DNA of 18,868 bases from Candidatus Bathyarchaeum sp. (GCA_003096235.1 PIXT01000173.1:1-18868), one strand, 5' to 3'; shown: positions 1 to 6,855, counted from the first letter of the stretch. Numbers and translations are program-made. Notes: generated by a model not told the origin, from the letters alone.

Positions 1-388
1 ACACCCCAACAAGCGTGGATACTCCCTCATAGGTTCCGGTGTGACCAGTTACAATAGCTGCGCCAAGCTCCTGTGCAGCGTCGCAGGCTTGCTTCATAAT
101 CTTTTGAAAAACCGATGCTTTTGTTGTTGGAGAAGATAACAGGTTAAGGGTGCAAAACTCCATTTTGGCTCCAAAAAGCGCGACATCAGAGGCTACGTAG
201 TTGACAAGTAACCAGCCGAACCATTCTTCAGGGACTCCAAGGCATGGATCAGTCGAAACCACAAGATATCTGTCTTCGTCTATCAGGTGAACCCCCGCGT
301 CAAAGCCCAACTGAGGCGAAACAACAACCCGTGCGTCTTTTCTGATGCATCCTAACAGCTTTTTGAGGTCCTTGTTTGGAAGCTTCAT
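1..388 (-). CDS. PurM/HypE-like (AIR synthase-related) protein, 5' part only
   Basis: This is the first 129 codons of a gene that continues beyond position 1; ATG is at 388-386 and GGGAG lies 8 nt before it. The visible N-terminus carries GFDAGVHLI (about residues 28-36), a stretch LVVSTDP (about 42-48), then ASDVALFGA (about 66-74) and later AAIVTGHTGTY. This order matches the ATP-binding half of the PurM superfamily (PurM, ThiL, HypE, SelD). The acidic GDD motif usual in ThiL and HypE is replaced by GFD, so it is not a standard member of either. It starts 14 nt after the thiT stop on the same strand, so it should be on the riboswitch-controlled transcript. Family membership is seen. A role in thiamine metabolism, for instance phosphorylation of a thiamine precursor, is inference from context; the C-terminal half is needed to decide. 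Confidence 0.75.
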   Translation of the reverse strand, partial: MKLPNKDLKKLLGCIRKDARVVVSPQLGFDAGVHLIDEDRYLVVSTDPCLGVPEEWFGWLLVNYVASDVALFGAKMEFCTLNLLSSPTTKASVFQKIMKQACDAAQELGAAIVTGHTGTYEGVSTLVGV

Positions 389-402
389 GGTTAAGTCTCC
401 CG

Positions 403-927
403 CTACATGTAGATTTGCAGCACTTTGCTTTTTCGCAGCAAGTATATGATGTACAGGGTTATCACAAGCTCAACCAGCAAGTAGCCGCCGTTGTATATTG
501 CAGAGTATACGGCAGGGTGCATCCCTTCTGGAGCCCAAATCGCATAAAAGATTATTCCAGAAAAGAAGTGTGCAACGAATCGTCCAACCACTCCCAAAGT
601 TACTCCAGTGTAAGAGCGTTTCTGGAAGAAGCCTGCAACTCCAAGCAACCCAAAAGCAACGGGGTAATCGATCAGAACTTGTGCGGGATGAATAAAGTAG
701 GGATCAATCCCAAACTGGACTACTCCATACAATATAGCCGCAAATAACCCAACTTTTGGTCCGCGTCTGAGTGCCAACCAAAGAATCGGCACCATCGACG
801 CCGCAGTTACGGATCCTCCTTGTGGTAGACTAAAAAGTTTGATGTAACTCAAAATTGTAGCAAGAGACACAAAAACAACGATCTCTGCTAATATTTTTGT
901 TGAAAAATATTGTTTAGTATTATTCAC
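403..927 (-). CDS. thiT: Thiamine transporter S-component of an ECF transporter
   Basis: A 174-residue, very hydrophobic protein with about six membrane segments, the length and shape expected of ThiT. Family hallmarks are visible: LPQGGSVT (residues 34-41), HPAQVLIDYPVAF (80-92), the GRFVAHFFSG segment (115-124), a WAPEG turn with Trp131 and YNGGYLLVE (145-153). In bacterial ThiT an aromatic/acidic/Asn set of this kind binds thiamine; Trp131, Tyr145 and Asn146 are plausible counterparts here. It would bind thiamine in the membrane and dock on shared EcfA/EcfT components, which are not in this window. The start is GTG at 927, set by GGAGGG at 941-936 with 8 nt spacing. That Shine-Dalgarno sequence is the 3' end of the upstream TPP aptamer, so thiamine diphosphate is expected to switch translation off. 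The PurM-like gene follows 14 nt later. Confidence 0.92.
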   Translation of the reverse strand: MNNTKQYFSTKILAEIVVFVSLATILSYIKLFSLPQGGSVTAASMVPILWLALRRGPKVGLFAAILYGVVQFGIDPYFIHPAQVLIDYPVAFGLLGVAGFFQKRSYTGVTLGVVGRFVAHFFSGIIFYAIWAPEGMHPAVYSAIYNGGYLLVELVITLYIIYLLRKSKVLQIYM

Positions 928-934
928 TGTTTTT

Positions 935-1025
935 TCCCTCCGCCAGCATTACCTGGATCAGGTTCTCAGGGTCGACAACAAGCTAGTTGTCCTCTCAGCC
1001 GAGTTAACTCAGCTCCCCATGCACC
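935..1025 (-). promoter_or_regulatory. TPP riboswitch (THI element) upstream of thiT
   Basis: Read on the minus strand, this leader has the conserved THI-box pieces in order: GGGGAGC, a 6-bp P2 hairpin (GCTGAG/CTCGGC with TTAA loop), GCTGAGA, a 6-bp P3 hairpin (GACAAC/GTTGTC), ACCC.GAGAACCTGATC, the CCAG/CTGG P5 hairpin around GTAATG, and the closing GCGGAGGGA. The last GGAGGG is also the thiT Shine-Dalgarno sequence, which implies control by sequestering the ribosome site. I could not find a convincing P1 helix: the bases just before GGGG do not pair with the A-rich stretch after GGGA. Identification as a TPP aptamer is strong; the mechanism is inference. Confidence 0.93.
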
Positions 1026-1049
1026 TTACGTAAAAGAGCCCAGTCTTTG

Positions 1050-1059
1050 TATTTAAACA
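1050..1059 (-). promoter_or_regulatory. Candidate TATA box for the thiT transcript
   Basis: On the minus strand the block TGTTTAAATA sits about 25-27 nt upstream of the position where the TPP aptamer begins. With archaeal spacing, transcription would start near 1027, leaving almost no RNA before the aptamer. Seen as sequence and spacing only. Confidence 0.45.
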
Positions 1060-1100
1060 TTAACAGGCAAGTTACAGCATAAACAGCGTGCCCATAATGG

Positions 1101-1107
1101 TTATAAA
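1101..1107 (+). promoter_or_regulatory. TATA box, probably leaderless promoter of the parvulin gene
   Basis: TTATAAA is centred 27 nt before the ATG at 1131, so the transcript would begin at or next to the start codon. No Shine-Dalgarno sequence precedes the ATG, which fits a leaderless mRNA. Confidence 0.6.
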
Positions 1108-1130
1108 CCGTTTTTTGGTTACTTTGTGTT

Positions 1131-1406
1131 ATGTCAAACAAAGTTCATTGTGCCCACATTCTCGTAAAAACAGAAAAAGAAGTAAACACAGTTTTAGAGC
1201 GAATAAAAAAGGGAGAAAAGTTTTCAACCATAGCTAAAGATGTCTCACTTTGTCCCTCCAAAAAGCGCGGCGGAGACCTTGGAACATTTGGTAGAGGACA
1301 GATGGTGAAAGAGTTCGAAACTGCAGCTTTTGCCCTTGACAAAGGACAAATCTCTGGAATCGTGAAAACCCAGTTTGGCTACCATATAATCAAACGGCTT
1401 GAATAG
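1131..1406 (+). CDS. Parvulin-type peptidyl-prolyl cis-trans isomerase
   Basis: A 91-residue single-domain parvulin (PpiC/rotamase family). It catalyses cis-trans isomerisation of peptide bonds before proline and assists protein folding. The active-site pattern is visible: CAHILVK with His9 near the N-terminus, Cys41 in LCPSKKRGGDLG, the hydrophobic pocket GRGQMVKEFE with Met58 and Phe62, and the C-terminal FGYHIIK with His85. There is no signal peptide or membrane anchor, so it should act in the cytosol, like the small E. coli Par10. The ATG follows a TATA box by the distance expected of a leaderless transcript. The next gene on the same strand starts about 95 nt later with its own probable promoter, so a shared transcript is not certain. 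Confidence 0.93.
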   Translation: MSNKVHCAHILVKTEKEVNTVLERIKKGEKFSTIAKDVSLCPSKKRGGDLGTFGRGQMVKEFETAAFALDKGQISGIVKTQFGYHIIKRLE

Positions 1407-1500
1407 CTCATGGTTATTTGCCAAGATTTAATGTAGGGCATATCAAAAACAACAATAATAGTTATCAACCACGTTTAGGTAGAAGCACAAAGTGATAATG

Positions 1501-2757
1501 ATGACAGATTATAAAGTTAAAGATATAAAAATGGCTGCTCAAGGAGCATTGCTTGTTGAATGGGCAGCAAAACATATGCCAGTATTGGCTCAAATTAGAA
1601 ACAGATTCGAAAAAGAAAAACCACTAAAAAACATCACAATAGCTGCATGTCTGCACGTCACCAAGGAAACAGCGGTTCTTGCAGAGACTCTCAAGGCAGG
1701 AGGCGCAACAGTTGCGTTGTGTGGCTCAAATCCTCTTTCAACACAAGATGAAGTAGCTGCATACCTCGCCACCAAGGGAATAAAGATTTATGCTTGGCGT
1801 GAACAAAAGACCGATGAATACTTCTGGTGCATAAACAAGGTTCTAGACTATAAACCCCAAATTACAATGGATGACGGCGCAGATGTTGTTGGAATTCTTC
1901 ACAAGGAACGAACAGACCTTATTGGTAACGTGATTGGCGGAACAGAAGAAACCACAACTGGAGTAATCCGCCTAAGAGCAATGGAACAAGACAAGGCACT
2001 CAAATACCCGATAATAGCCGTAAACGACGCATACACAAAATACCTGTTCGATAACAGATACGGCACAGGACAAAGCACAATAGACGGAATACTACGTGCC
2101 ACAAGCGTTTTGCTGGCTGGAAAATACTTTGTTGTCGCAGGCTATGGATGGTGTGGACGAGGCTTAGCTATGCGAGCTAAAGGCATGGGCGCCAAGGTTA
2201 TAGTCACGGAAGTTGATCCGACAAAGGCATTAGAAGCTGTGATGGATGGTTTCCTTGTTATGCCTATGGATGAAGCAGCAGAACTTGGAAACATTTTTGT
2301 TACACTTACTGGAAACACTAGCGTCATCAGAAAAGAGCACATGCAAAAAATGAAAGACGGCGCCATAATCGCCAACAGTGGTCACTTCAATGTGGAAATT
2401 GACATACCTGAATTGGAGAAACTGTCTAAAGCTAACAGAACATTGCGACCGAACTTGGAAGAATACACCTTGAAGGATGGACGAAAAATACATTTGCTTG
2501 CTGAGGGCAGGTTAGTGAATCTTGCTGCGGCAGAGGGGCATCCATCAGAGGTTATGGACATGTCTTTTGCGAATCAAGCACTTAACGCTGAGTATCTTAT
2601 GAAGAACAAAGGACTAGAGAAAAAGGTTTACCGTGTGCCTAAAGACATAGATGAACTTGTAGCAGGTCTGAAATTGAAAGCTCTAAATGTAGACATCGAT
2701 GAGCTGACTGAAAAACAGAAGAAATATTTGGCGACGTGGGATGAAGGAACTATCTAA
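1501..2757 (+). CDS. ahcY: Adenosylhomocysteinase (S-adenosylhomocysteine hydrolase)
   Basis: Hydrolyses S-adenosylhomocysteine, the by-product of SAM-dependent methylation, to adenosine and homocysteine using bound NAD. Seen motifs, numbered from ATG at 1501: HVTKET (52-57), MDDGAD (123-128), TEETTTG (148-154), [13 protein letters not shown] (173-185) with the catalytic Lys180/Asp184 pair, and the NAD-binding GYGWCGRG (214-221). The length, about 418 residues, matches archaeal and Thermotoga enzymes. It lacks the C-terminal KPDHYRY-type tail of most eukaryotic and bacterial forms, ending instead in an LTEKQKKYL helix. Three starts are possible (GTG 1492, ATG 1498, ATG 1501). I favour 1501 because GTGAT at 1492-1496 then gives a 4-nt spacing, as in the Sm-like gene. 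Some archaeal homologues prefer S-inosylhomocysteine, which cannot be excluded. Confidence 0.95.
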   Translation: MTDYKVKDIKMAAQGALLVEWAAKHMPVLAQIRNRFEKEKPLKNITIAACLHVTKETAVLAETLKAGGATVALCGSNPLSTQDEVAAYLATKGIKIYAWREQKTDEYFWCINKVLDYKPQITMDDGADVVGILHKERTDLIGNVIGGTEETTTGVIRLRAMEQDKALKYPIIAVNDAYTKYLFDNRYGTGQSTIDGILRATSVLLAGKYFVVAGYGWCGRGLAMRAKGMGAKVIVTEVDPTKALEAVMDGFLVMPMDEAAELGNIFVTLTGNTSVIRKEHMQKMKDGAIIANSGHFNVEIDIPELEKLSKANRTLRPNLEEYTLKDGRKIHLLAEGRLVNLAAAEGHPSEVMDMSFANQALNAEYLMKNKGLEKKVYRVPKDIDELVAGLKLKALNVDIDELTEKQKKYLATWDEGTI

Positions 2758-2770
2758 TTTAACAATAAAG

Positions 2771-2778
2771 CTTATAAT
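2771..2778 (+). promoter_or_regulatory. TATA-like box for the small membrane protein gene
   Basis: CTTATAAT lies 14 nt after the adenosylhomocysteinase stop. Archaeal spacing puts the transcript start near 2801, just before the GGTGA ribosome site at 2808-2812. Confidence 0.45.
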
Positions 2779-2820
2779 AGGGTTTTAGATAGAGTTGGCT
2801 ACATCGTGGTGAATAAATAA

Positions 2821-3093
2821 ATGGTTAGTAAAGATCAAGCTATCGGATGGGTAATCTTTCTGGTCTGTGCTATAGTTGCACTTGCATACACCGTCAGCAT
2901 GCTATGGCCAAGCGAAGTAGCGGATTTGCTCTGCTTGGATTTGTCAGGACAAAGCTTCAGACTTTACCTTGTTGCTGTTCCAGTGCTACTTGCTTTTGTC
3001 GCAGTTTTAGCGATAGGAGCATGGATTGGTTGGACAATGGGAACTACTCCACCTCCAAGGCCAATCGAAGATATTGAATCCGAGAGCGCATAA
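2821..3093 (+). CDS. Small two-helix membrane protein, unknown function
   Basis: A 90-residue protein with two clear membrane spans (about residues 8-28 and 47-70), a short polar loop containing two adjacent leucine/cysteine residues (LLCLDLSG), and a proline-rich acidic tail (TPPPRPIEDIESESA). The ATG at 2821 follows GGTGA at 2808-2812 with 8 nt spacing, so the gene looks real and well translated. I do not recognise the family. It lies between adenosylhomocysteinase and a nucleotidyltransferase on the same strand; the latter begins 55 nt after this stop, so the two may share a transcript. Nothing in the sequence points to a catalytic role. Confidence 0.7.
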   Translation: MVSKDQAIGWVIFLVCAIVALAYTVSMLWPSEVADLLCLDLSGQSFRLYLVAVPVLLAFVAVLAIGAWIGWTMGTTPPPRPIEDIESESA

Positions 3094-3148
3094 TAAAAAC
3101 AAAAACCCCTATTTTCTTCCTTTTCCTTCAATTTTGGTAGTGATTCAA

Positions 3149-3901
3149 ATGAGCAAAGTAAAAGGAATAGTTCTTTGTGGAGGAAAAGGCACACGTCTTA
3201 GACCTCTTACACATTATATTCAAAAAACTATGGTTCCAGTAGGCTTGAAACAAAAGCCTCTTCTAGAGTATGTGGTTCGCCTATTCCGTTTTCATGGAAT
3301 CAAAGACTTGGTGTTTTTGGTCAACTATAAATCAGAACAGATCATAAACTACTTTGAAGATGGCTCCAGATTTGGTGTGAACATCTCATATGTACAAGAT
3401 GATCCCAATTCTAAAGGAACTGGCGGCGCAGTGTTAACTGCATACAACAAGGGCCTAGTAAGCACTGATGACACTTTGCTGGTGTATTACGGAGACATCG
3501 TAACAAACATGAATCTCACAGAGTTGCTGCAATACCACAACAACAAGCAGGCATGGAGCACGGTTGCCTTGTCTTTAGGTTTCAAAGTTCGAGTTGGTTT
3601 AGCAAACCTAGACAGCGACTCTAAGGTTCTTGGGTTTGAAGAGAAGCCAACATTGGAGAAGCCAGTGAGTGTAGGAATTTCTGTGCTAAAAGGCGAAATG
3701 CTCAAGGAGATGAAAAAATTGAAGGGAAACAAGCCAGAACTAGATTTCATGGGCGAAGTTTTACCTCATCTTCTAAAAGAGAACAAATCAGTTTACGGCT
3801 ATGTTTCAAAAGCATTCTGGTATGATGTTCTTAGCACCGAAGCATACGAGAAGCTAGACCCGCAGCTTGTGGATGAAACATTTAAGGAAATTTTGGACTG
3901 A
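3149..3901 (+). CDS. Nucleoside-diphospho-sugar pyrophosphorylase-like nucleotidyltransferase
   Basis: A 250-residue NTP-transferase of the RmlA/GlmU-N/ManC type, which transfers a nucleotidyl group to a sugar-1-phosphate. Numbered from ATG at 3149, the signature LCGGKGTRLRPLT is at 9-21, the downstream Lys-containing segment QKTMVPVG at 25-32, NSKGTGGAV at 87-95 and the metal-binding YGDIV at 114-118. The chain ends soon after the catalytic domain and lacks the left-handed beta-helix or acetyltransferase domain of longer members, so it should be a stand-alone pyrophosphorylase. The open frame extends upstream to 3026 but overlaps the previous gene; the ATG at 3149 directly precedes the conserved first strand and is preceded by GTGAT at 3140-3144. 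The sugar and nucleotide specificity (glucose, mannose or other) cannot be read from the sequence. Confidence 0.88.
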   Translation: MSKVKGIVLCGGKGTRLRPLTHYIQKTMVPVGLKQKPLLEYVVRLFRFHGIKDLVFLVNYKSEQIINYFEDGSRFGVNISYVQDDPNSKGTGGAVLTAYNKGLVSTDDTLLVYYGDIVTNMNLTELLQYHNNKQAWSTVALSLGFKVRVGLANLDSDSKVLGFEEKPTLEKPVSVGISVLKGEMLKEMKKLKGNKPELDFMGEVLPHLLKENKSVYGYVSKAFWYDVLSTEAYEKLDPQLVDETFKEILD

Positions 3902-3943
3902 AAATCGGTTCTGCGTATTGGCGGGTAAGCTGCCTTTGGGTCA

Positions 3944-3978
3944 ACGGCTCTAAGCCGTGTTTCTTCTTTTTATTTTTT
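3944..3978 (+). terminator. Hairpin plus T-rich tract after the nucleotidyltransferase gene
   Basis: ACGGCT/AGCCGT forms a perfect 6-bp stem with a CTA loop (3944-3958), followed by a pyrimidine tract with TTTTT and TTTTTT runs to 3978. It sits 42 nt after the stop codon and just before the Sm-like gene promoter, so it should end transcription from the left. Confidence 0.6.
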
Positions 3979-3988
3979 GCTCATAACT

Positions 3989-3996
3989 TTTATAAA
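3989..3996 (+). promoter_or_regulatory. TATA box of the Sm-like protein gene
   Basis: TTTATAAA lies so that transcription would begin near 4019, leaving a leader of about 15 nt that contains GGTGA at 4026-4030 before the TTG start at 4035. Confidence 0.65.
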
Positions 3997-4034
3997 CAGT
4001 CACGGATGTTAGTAGGTCTATTGCTGGTGATTCA

Positions 4035-4277
4035 TTGGAGCCAAGTAGAAAACCTTTGAATGCATTAATAAAACAGATGAACAGTTACGTAGCCATTGTC
4101 TTGAAGAATGGAGTTGAATACAGAGGAACCATGGTTCGTTGCGACAGTCACATGAACGTGTTGCTGGAGAAAGCCACCGAACGTGTCAACGACAGATTAA
4201 CAGCCAACTATGGAAGTATACTCCTAAGAGGAAACAATATACTGTACATCTGTGTCGATGTGCCTCACGAAAAATGA
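4035..4277 (+). CDS. Sm-like archaeal RNA-binding protein (LSm/SmAP)
   Basis: An 80-residue protein that is a single Sm fold, expected to form a homoheptameric ring binding U-rich RNA. The Sm1 motif spans about residues 17-47, with LKNGVEYRG and the RNA-pocket signature SHMNVLL (38-44: His39, Met40, Asn41). The Sm2 motif is LLRGNNILYI (63-72), with Arg65 and Gly66. Start choice: TTG at 4035 is set by GGTGA at 4026-4030; the next in-frame ATG (residue 15) would cut into the N-terminal helix of the fold. It has its own TATA box and is followed 40 nt later by the convergent Rio2 gene. Both serve RNA metabolism, but they are transcribed towards each other and need not be co-regulated. Confidence 0.94.
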   Translation: MEPSRKPLNALIKQMNSYVAIVLKNGVEYRGTMVRCDSHMNVLLEKATERVNDRLTANYGSILLRGNNILYICVDVPHEK

Positions 4278-4317
4278 GATAACCAACTCATGGCTGGTTC
4301 AATTTCTAGCTGCCAAG

Positions 4318-5217
4318 TTAGTTTTTGGAATTTTCAGTGATGTAGGTTAAGGCATCTTCTAGACTATTTTTTAGTCCATATTTTCGTTTGAAAAAGGCTA
4401 GAACGTTTTGTATATCTCGTTCTAAAAGTTCCTTTGCGTTTGGATGTGCTGTAGAGACGTTTTGTGGCCAGTCTATTATGAGAACGTGCTGGTTTGGCTG
4501 CAGGAGTATGTTGTAGGTGCTAAGGTCTCCGTGTATCATGTTAACTTCTTGGTAGGTTCTTTTCACGTTAACTAGTATCTCGTCGTATACAGCCTGCGGG
4601 TCTGACAGCTCTGGGAAACGGTAAATCTCTGCACCGTCTATCATGCGCATAACCAAGACGTGACGAGTCTGCTTGATTGGCTCTGGAACAGCTACTCCTT
4701 TAGCATACAGCAGTTTTAGGGCGGTATACTCTTTTTTTGCTGCGATTCTGGATTGGTGGTGCCAGTCTGGAGTGTAGGTGTATTTGGTTGTGTAGTTTCG
4801 TTTGATTTTGGTTTTTTTGAAGCTTGTTCGTCCTATGCGGTGGAATTTGAGTGCCACCTGCTTTTCATCGGGTGCAAGGGCGTTGTATACGTCTGATTCT
4901 TTTCCTACTCCTAATTGTTTTCCAAAGGCTTCGATTATGTTTGCTTTCACAAGAGTGTTTATGGCTAGGGCGTCATGTCCTGCGGTTGTGAGAGTGTAGC
5001 CGAGGTATTTTCCTTGCCAGCCCCTCAACAGCCGATTTTTTGTGAGATTGGGTAAGCGGTAGTCTATTTCTGAGAACGAAATCCCTGATTGATTTTGAAT
5101 TGCATCTTTTGGTGCATACTCGTAATTTTTCATCTGCTGCTCGATGGCTTCCAGTAACTGAAGGTCTTCGGGTTCAAGTTTACGAAAGGCTCGCACAGCA
5201 ATACTAACGACAGACAT
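4318..5217 (-). CDS. rio2: RIO2-type serine/threonine protein kinase
   Basis: An atypical kinase/ATPase needed in archaea and eukaryotes for late small-subunit ribosome maturation. The order of domains is diagnostic of Rio2: an N-terminal winged helix (residues about 1-90, containing RKLEPEDLQLLEAIE and a GYTLTTAGHDAL wing), the nucleotide loop GVGKESDVY (103-111), catalytic Lys124, a basic flexible loop (about 128-160), the hinge around VMRMIDGAEIY, the catalytic HGDLSTYNILL (229-239; Asp231, Asn236) and the metal-binding IDWPQ (248-252; Asp249). I chose ATG 5217 (299 residues). TTG at 5223 is also possible, and no Shine-Dalgarno sequence precedes either, so the mRNA may be leaderless. The GNAT gene ends 53 nt upstream on the same strand. 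Confidence 0.94.
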   Translation of the reverse strand: MSVVSIAVRAFRKLEPEDLQLLEAIEQQMKNYEYAPKDAIQNQSGISFSEIDYRLPNLTKNRLLRGWQGKYLGYTLTTAGHDALAINTLVKANIIEAFGKQLGVGKESDVYNALAPDEKQVALKFHRIGRTSFKKTKIKRNYTTKYTYTPDWHHQSRIAAKKEYTALKLLYAKGVAVPEPIKQTRHVLVMRMIDGAEIYRFPELSDPQAVYDEILVNVKRTYQEVNMIHGDLSTYNILLQPNQHVLIIDWPQNVSTAHPNAKELLERDIQNVLAFFKRKYGLKNSLEDALTYITENSKN

Positions 5218-5270
5218 AACCAAACAACTAATGGTGAAAAGAACACTTAAGGAGTTTACCGAACACTCAA

Positions 5271-5819
5271 CTACAAGAAGAGCGCCATTCTGTATTCGTC
5301 ACGGTATTTGCCGTTGACAATGCTTTCGTTGCAGAGCTTTGCTTCTATACTAAAGCCTGCGCTTTTGTACACGTGGATGGCTCTCTCATTGGTAGTGCTT
5401 ACATCCAAGTGAAGTTTAGTCAGCTTTTTTGTTCGGGCAATACCAATAAGATGTTCCAGCAGTGCGGTGCCTATGCCTACGTTTTGGTAGTTGTCATGCA
5501 CAGTAATCGCCAACTCTGCCTTATGCGCCAGAGCTTGCGGTTTGTTAAATTTTAGTGATGCTGAACCAATGATTCGCTGCATATTTTCTTCATCCACGAC
5601 AGCAACAATCGTTAACACTTCATTGTAGTCTATGTTGCTTGTCCAGCCTTCTACACGTTCTCTAGTGAATGGCGGAAGCAAATTTGATGCACTTTCTTTT
5701 GATAGTGTCGAAAACATTTCCCACAACATCTCAAGGTCACTGGACTGCTCTGGACGAAAAACCACTTTCTTGCCATTTTTATCCGTGAACTCAGTTTGCC
5801 ATTCGCTGGGATAGTCCAT
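5271..5819 (-). CDS. GNAT-family N-acetyltransferase
   Basis: A 182-residue acetyl-CoA-dependent acetyltransferase. The GNAT core is clear: strand 4 (AELAITVHDNYQ, 101-112), the acetyl-CoA pyrophosphate loop Q-N-V-G-I-G-T (112-118, the usual Q/RxxGxG/A), helix 3 (ALLEHLIGIAR), the LHLDVSTTNERAIHVYKSAGF block (about 137-156) typical of ribosomal-protein or small-molecule acetylases, and a final strand with YRDEYRMAL. The N-terminal part (FRPEQSSDLEMLWEMF) is the usual substrate-side arm. The substrate is not predictable. The ATG at 5819 is supported by GGAG 8 nt upstream. It is probably driven by the TATA-like box at 5872-5878 and may read through into Rio2, 53 nt downstream. Confidence 0.88.
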   Translation of the reverse strand: MDYPSEWQTEFTDKNGKKVVFRPEQSSDLEMLWEMFSTLSKESASNLLPPFTRERVEGWTSNIDYNEVLTIVAVVDEENMQRIIGSASLKFNKPQALAHKAELAITVHDNYQNVGIGTALLEHLIGIARTKKLTKLHLDVSTTNERAIHVYKSAGFSIEAKLCNESIVNGKYRDEYRMALFL

Positions 5820-5871
5820 GTTTGTTTCTCCGAATTAATGGGTTAAACGAATAACATGTCTAAGTTTCTCT

Positions 5872-5878
5872 GAATAAA
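5872..5878 (-). promoter_or_regulatory. TATA-like box of the GNAT gene
   Basis: On the minus strand TTTATTC precedes an inferred start near 5848, leaving a 28-nt leader that carries the GGAG ribosome site. It lies in the 161-bp spacer shared with the divergent peroxiredoxin gene. Confidence 0.4.
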
Positions 5879-5936
5879 CCTTTACATAAGTAACCAAGTA
5901 GATGCTATTTTGTTATACAGAATCTATTTTAGATAA

Positions 5937-5946
5937 CTTTATTTTA
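5937..5946 (+). promoter_or_regulatory. TATA-like box of the peroxiredoxin gene
   Basis: CTTTATTTTA would start transcription near 5968, immediately before GGTGA at 5971-5975 and ATG at 5981. This spacing argues against translation from the two earlier in-frame ATG codons (5948 and 5965). Confidence 0.45.
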
Positions 5947-5980
5947 AATGCATACAGACATTTCATGTATGGTGATTTTG

Positions 5981-6628
5981 ATGGAAAACAAAACAGATGA
6001 AATTAGATTGCCATTAATTGGCGAAAAAGCACCCGACTTTGAAGCAGCCACAACACAAGGAACCTTAAGGCTATCAGATTTTGAGGGAAGCTGGCTCGTC
6101 CTGTTCTCACACCCTGCAGACTTTACGCCAGTATGCACAACAGAATTCATGGCATTTTCTGAAATTTACGACGAACTAAAGAAAAGAAACACTGAACTTC
6201 TTGGCTTAAGCGTTGACAGCGTCTCTTCCCACATTGCATGGATAAGAAACGTCAAAGAAAAAATGGGCGTAACCATTCCGTTCCCAATAATCGCAGACCT
6301 GAACAAGGAAGTGTCCCAAAAGTTTGGGATGATACACCCTCAACAAAGCAAAACTGAAACAGTTCGCTGCGTCTTCATCATGGACCCAGAAAGCAAAATC
6401 AGAACAATCCTATACTATCCATTGACAACAGGCAGAAACATGAAAGAAATCTTGAGAATCATCGACGCCCTGCAGACCACTGACAAGCACAAAGTTGCTA
6501 CGCCAGCAAACTGGAACCCCGGAGACCCAGTTGTTGTTCCGCCACCAGGCACAACAGAGCAAGCAGAGGAAAGAACCAAAGAAGGCTACGACTGCAAAGA
6601 CTGGTACCTGTGCTTCAAGAAGCTGTGA
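5981..6628 (+). CDS. Peroxiredoxin (archaeal Prx6-type with C-terminal cysteine pair)
   Basis: Reduces hydrogen peroxide and organic hydroperoxides with a peroxidatic cysteine. Numbered from ATG 5981 (215 residues), the thioredoxin fold begins at EKAPDFEA, and the active-site loop HPADFTPVCTTEF places the peroxidatic Cys at 52 with Thr49 and Pro45 in the usual positions. RCVFIMDP and YPLTTGRN follow. The C-terminus, GYDCKDWYLCFKKL, provides two further cysteines (205 and 211) six residues apart, as in the well-studied Aeropyrum pernix thioredoxin peroxidase, where this pair resolves the oxidised enzyme. The start is set by GGTGA at 5971-5975; an upstream extension to 5948 in the same frame is unlikely. 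Its stop overlaps the GTG of the winged-helix gene (GTGA), so the two should be translationally coupled. Confidence 0.95.
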   Translation: MENKTDEIRLPLIGEKAPDFEAATTQGTLRLSDFEGSWLVLFSHPADFTPVCTTEFMAFSEIYDELKKRNTELLGLSVDSVSSHIAWIRNVKEKMGVTIPFPIIADLNKEVSQKFGMIHPQQSKTETVRCVFIMDPESKIRTILYYPLTTGRNMKEILRIIDALQTTDKHKVATPANWNPGDPVVVPPPGTTEQAEERTKEGYDCKDWYLCFKKL

Positions 6629-6855
6629 TTATAGTGCCTTGTGTGTCTCCAGATGGAAAACCAACCAAAAGCGGAATGGCTACATTGTCTGCTTTGAAGA
6701 GTGGAGCTTCATCGCCCAAGGATGTTTCGGACGTTACTGGGCAGCCCCTGTTCAAAGTTAGAAGCGGTCTTAGGGAACTTGTTAGCGCTGGATTTGTAAA
6801 GCAAGTAGACAACAGCTATCAACTGTCCCCAGAAGGAAGCAAGCTAGTACCGTAA
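6625..6855 (+). CDS. Small winged-helix DNA-binding-type protein
   Basis: A 76-residue protein read from GTG at 6625, which overlaps the peroxiredoxin TGA by 3 nt (GTGA). An earlier in-frame GTG at 6610 is possible. After a short strand (VPCVSPDGKP) comes a compact winged helix: ATLSALKSGASSPKDVSDVTGQ as helices 1-2, PLFKVRSGLRELVSAGFV as the recognition helix, and a wing VDNSYQLSPEGSKLV. This is the ArsR/MarR-like shape of archaeal regulators, though it could equally be a protein-interaction domain. No cysteine lies in a metal- or redox-sensing arrangement; the only one is in the N-terminal strand. Its tight coupling to the peroxiredoxin suggests a role in its regulation or in the oxidative response. 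That is inference. Confidence 0.75.
   Translation: MIIVPCVSPDGKPTKSGMATLSALKSGASSPKDVSDVTGQPLFKVRSGLRELVSAGFVKQVDNSYQLSPEGSKLVP

Noticed and set aside
376..747. Plus-strand frame of 123 codons opposite thiT
   Set aside because: Antisense shadow; the minus strand has the ThiT motifs, start signal and riboswitch.
1498..1504. Second C-box-like ATGATGA
   Set aside because: It is simply the tandem start codons of the adenosylhomocysteinase gene; no D box follows.
3944..3958. Possible tRNA anticodon arm
   Set aside because: The 6-bp hairpin has a three-base loop and no acceptor, D or T arms can be built around it.
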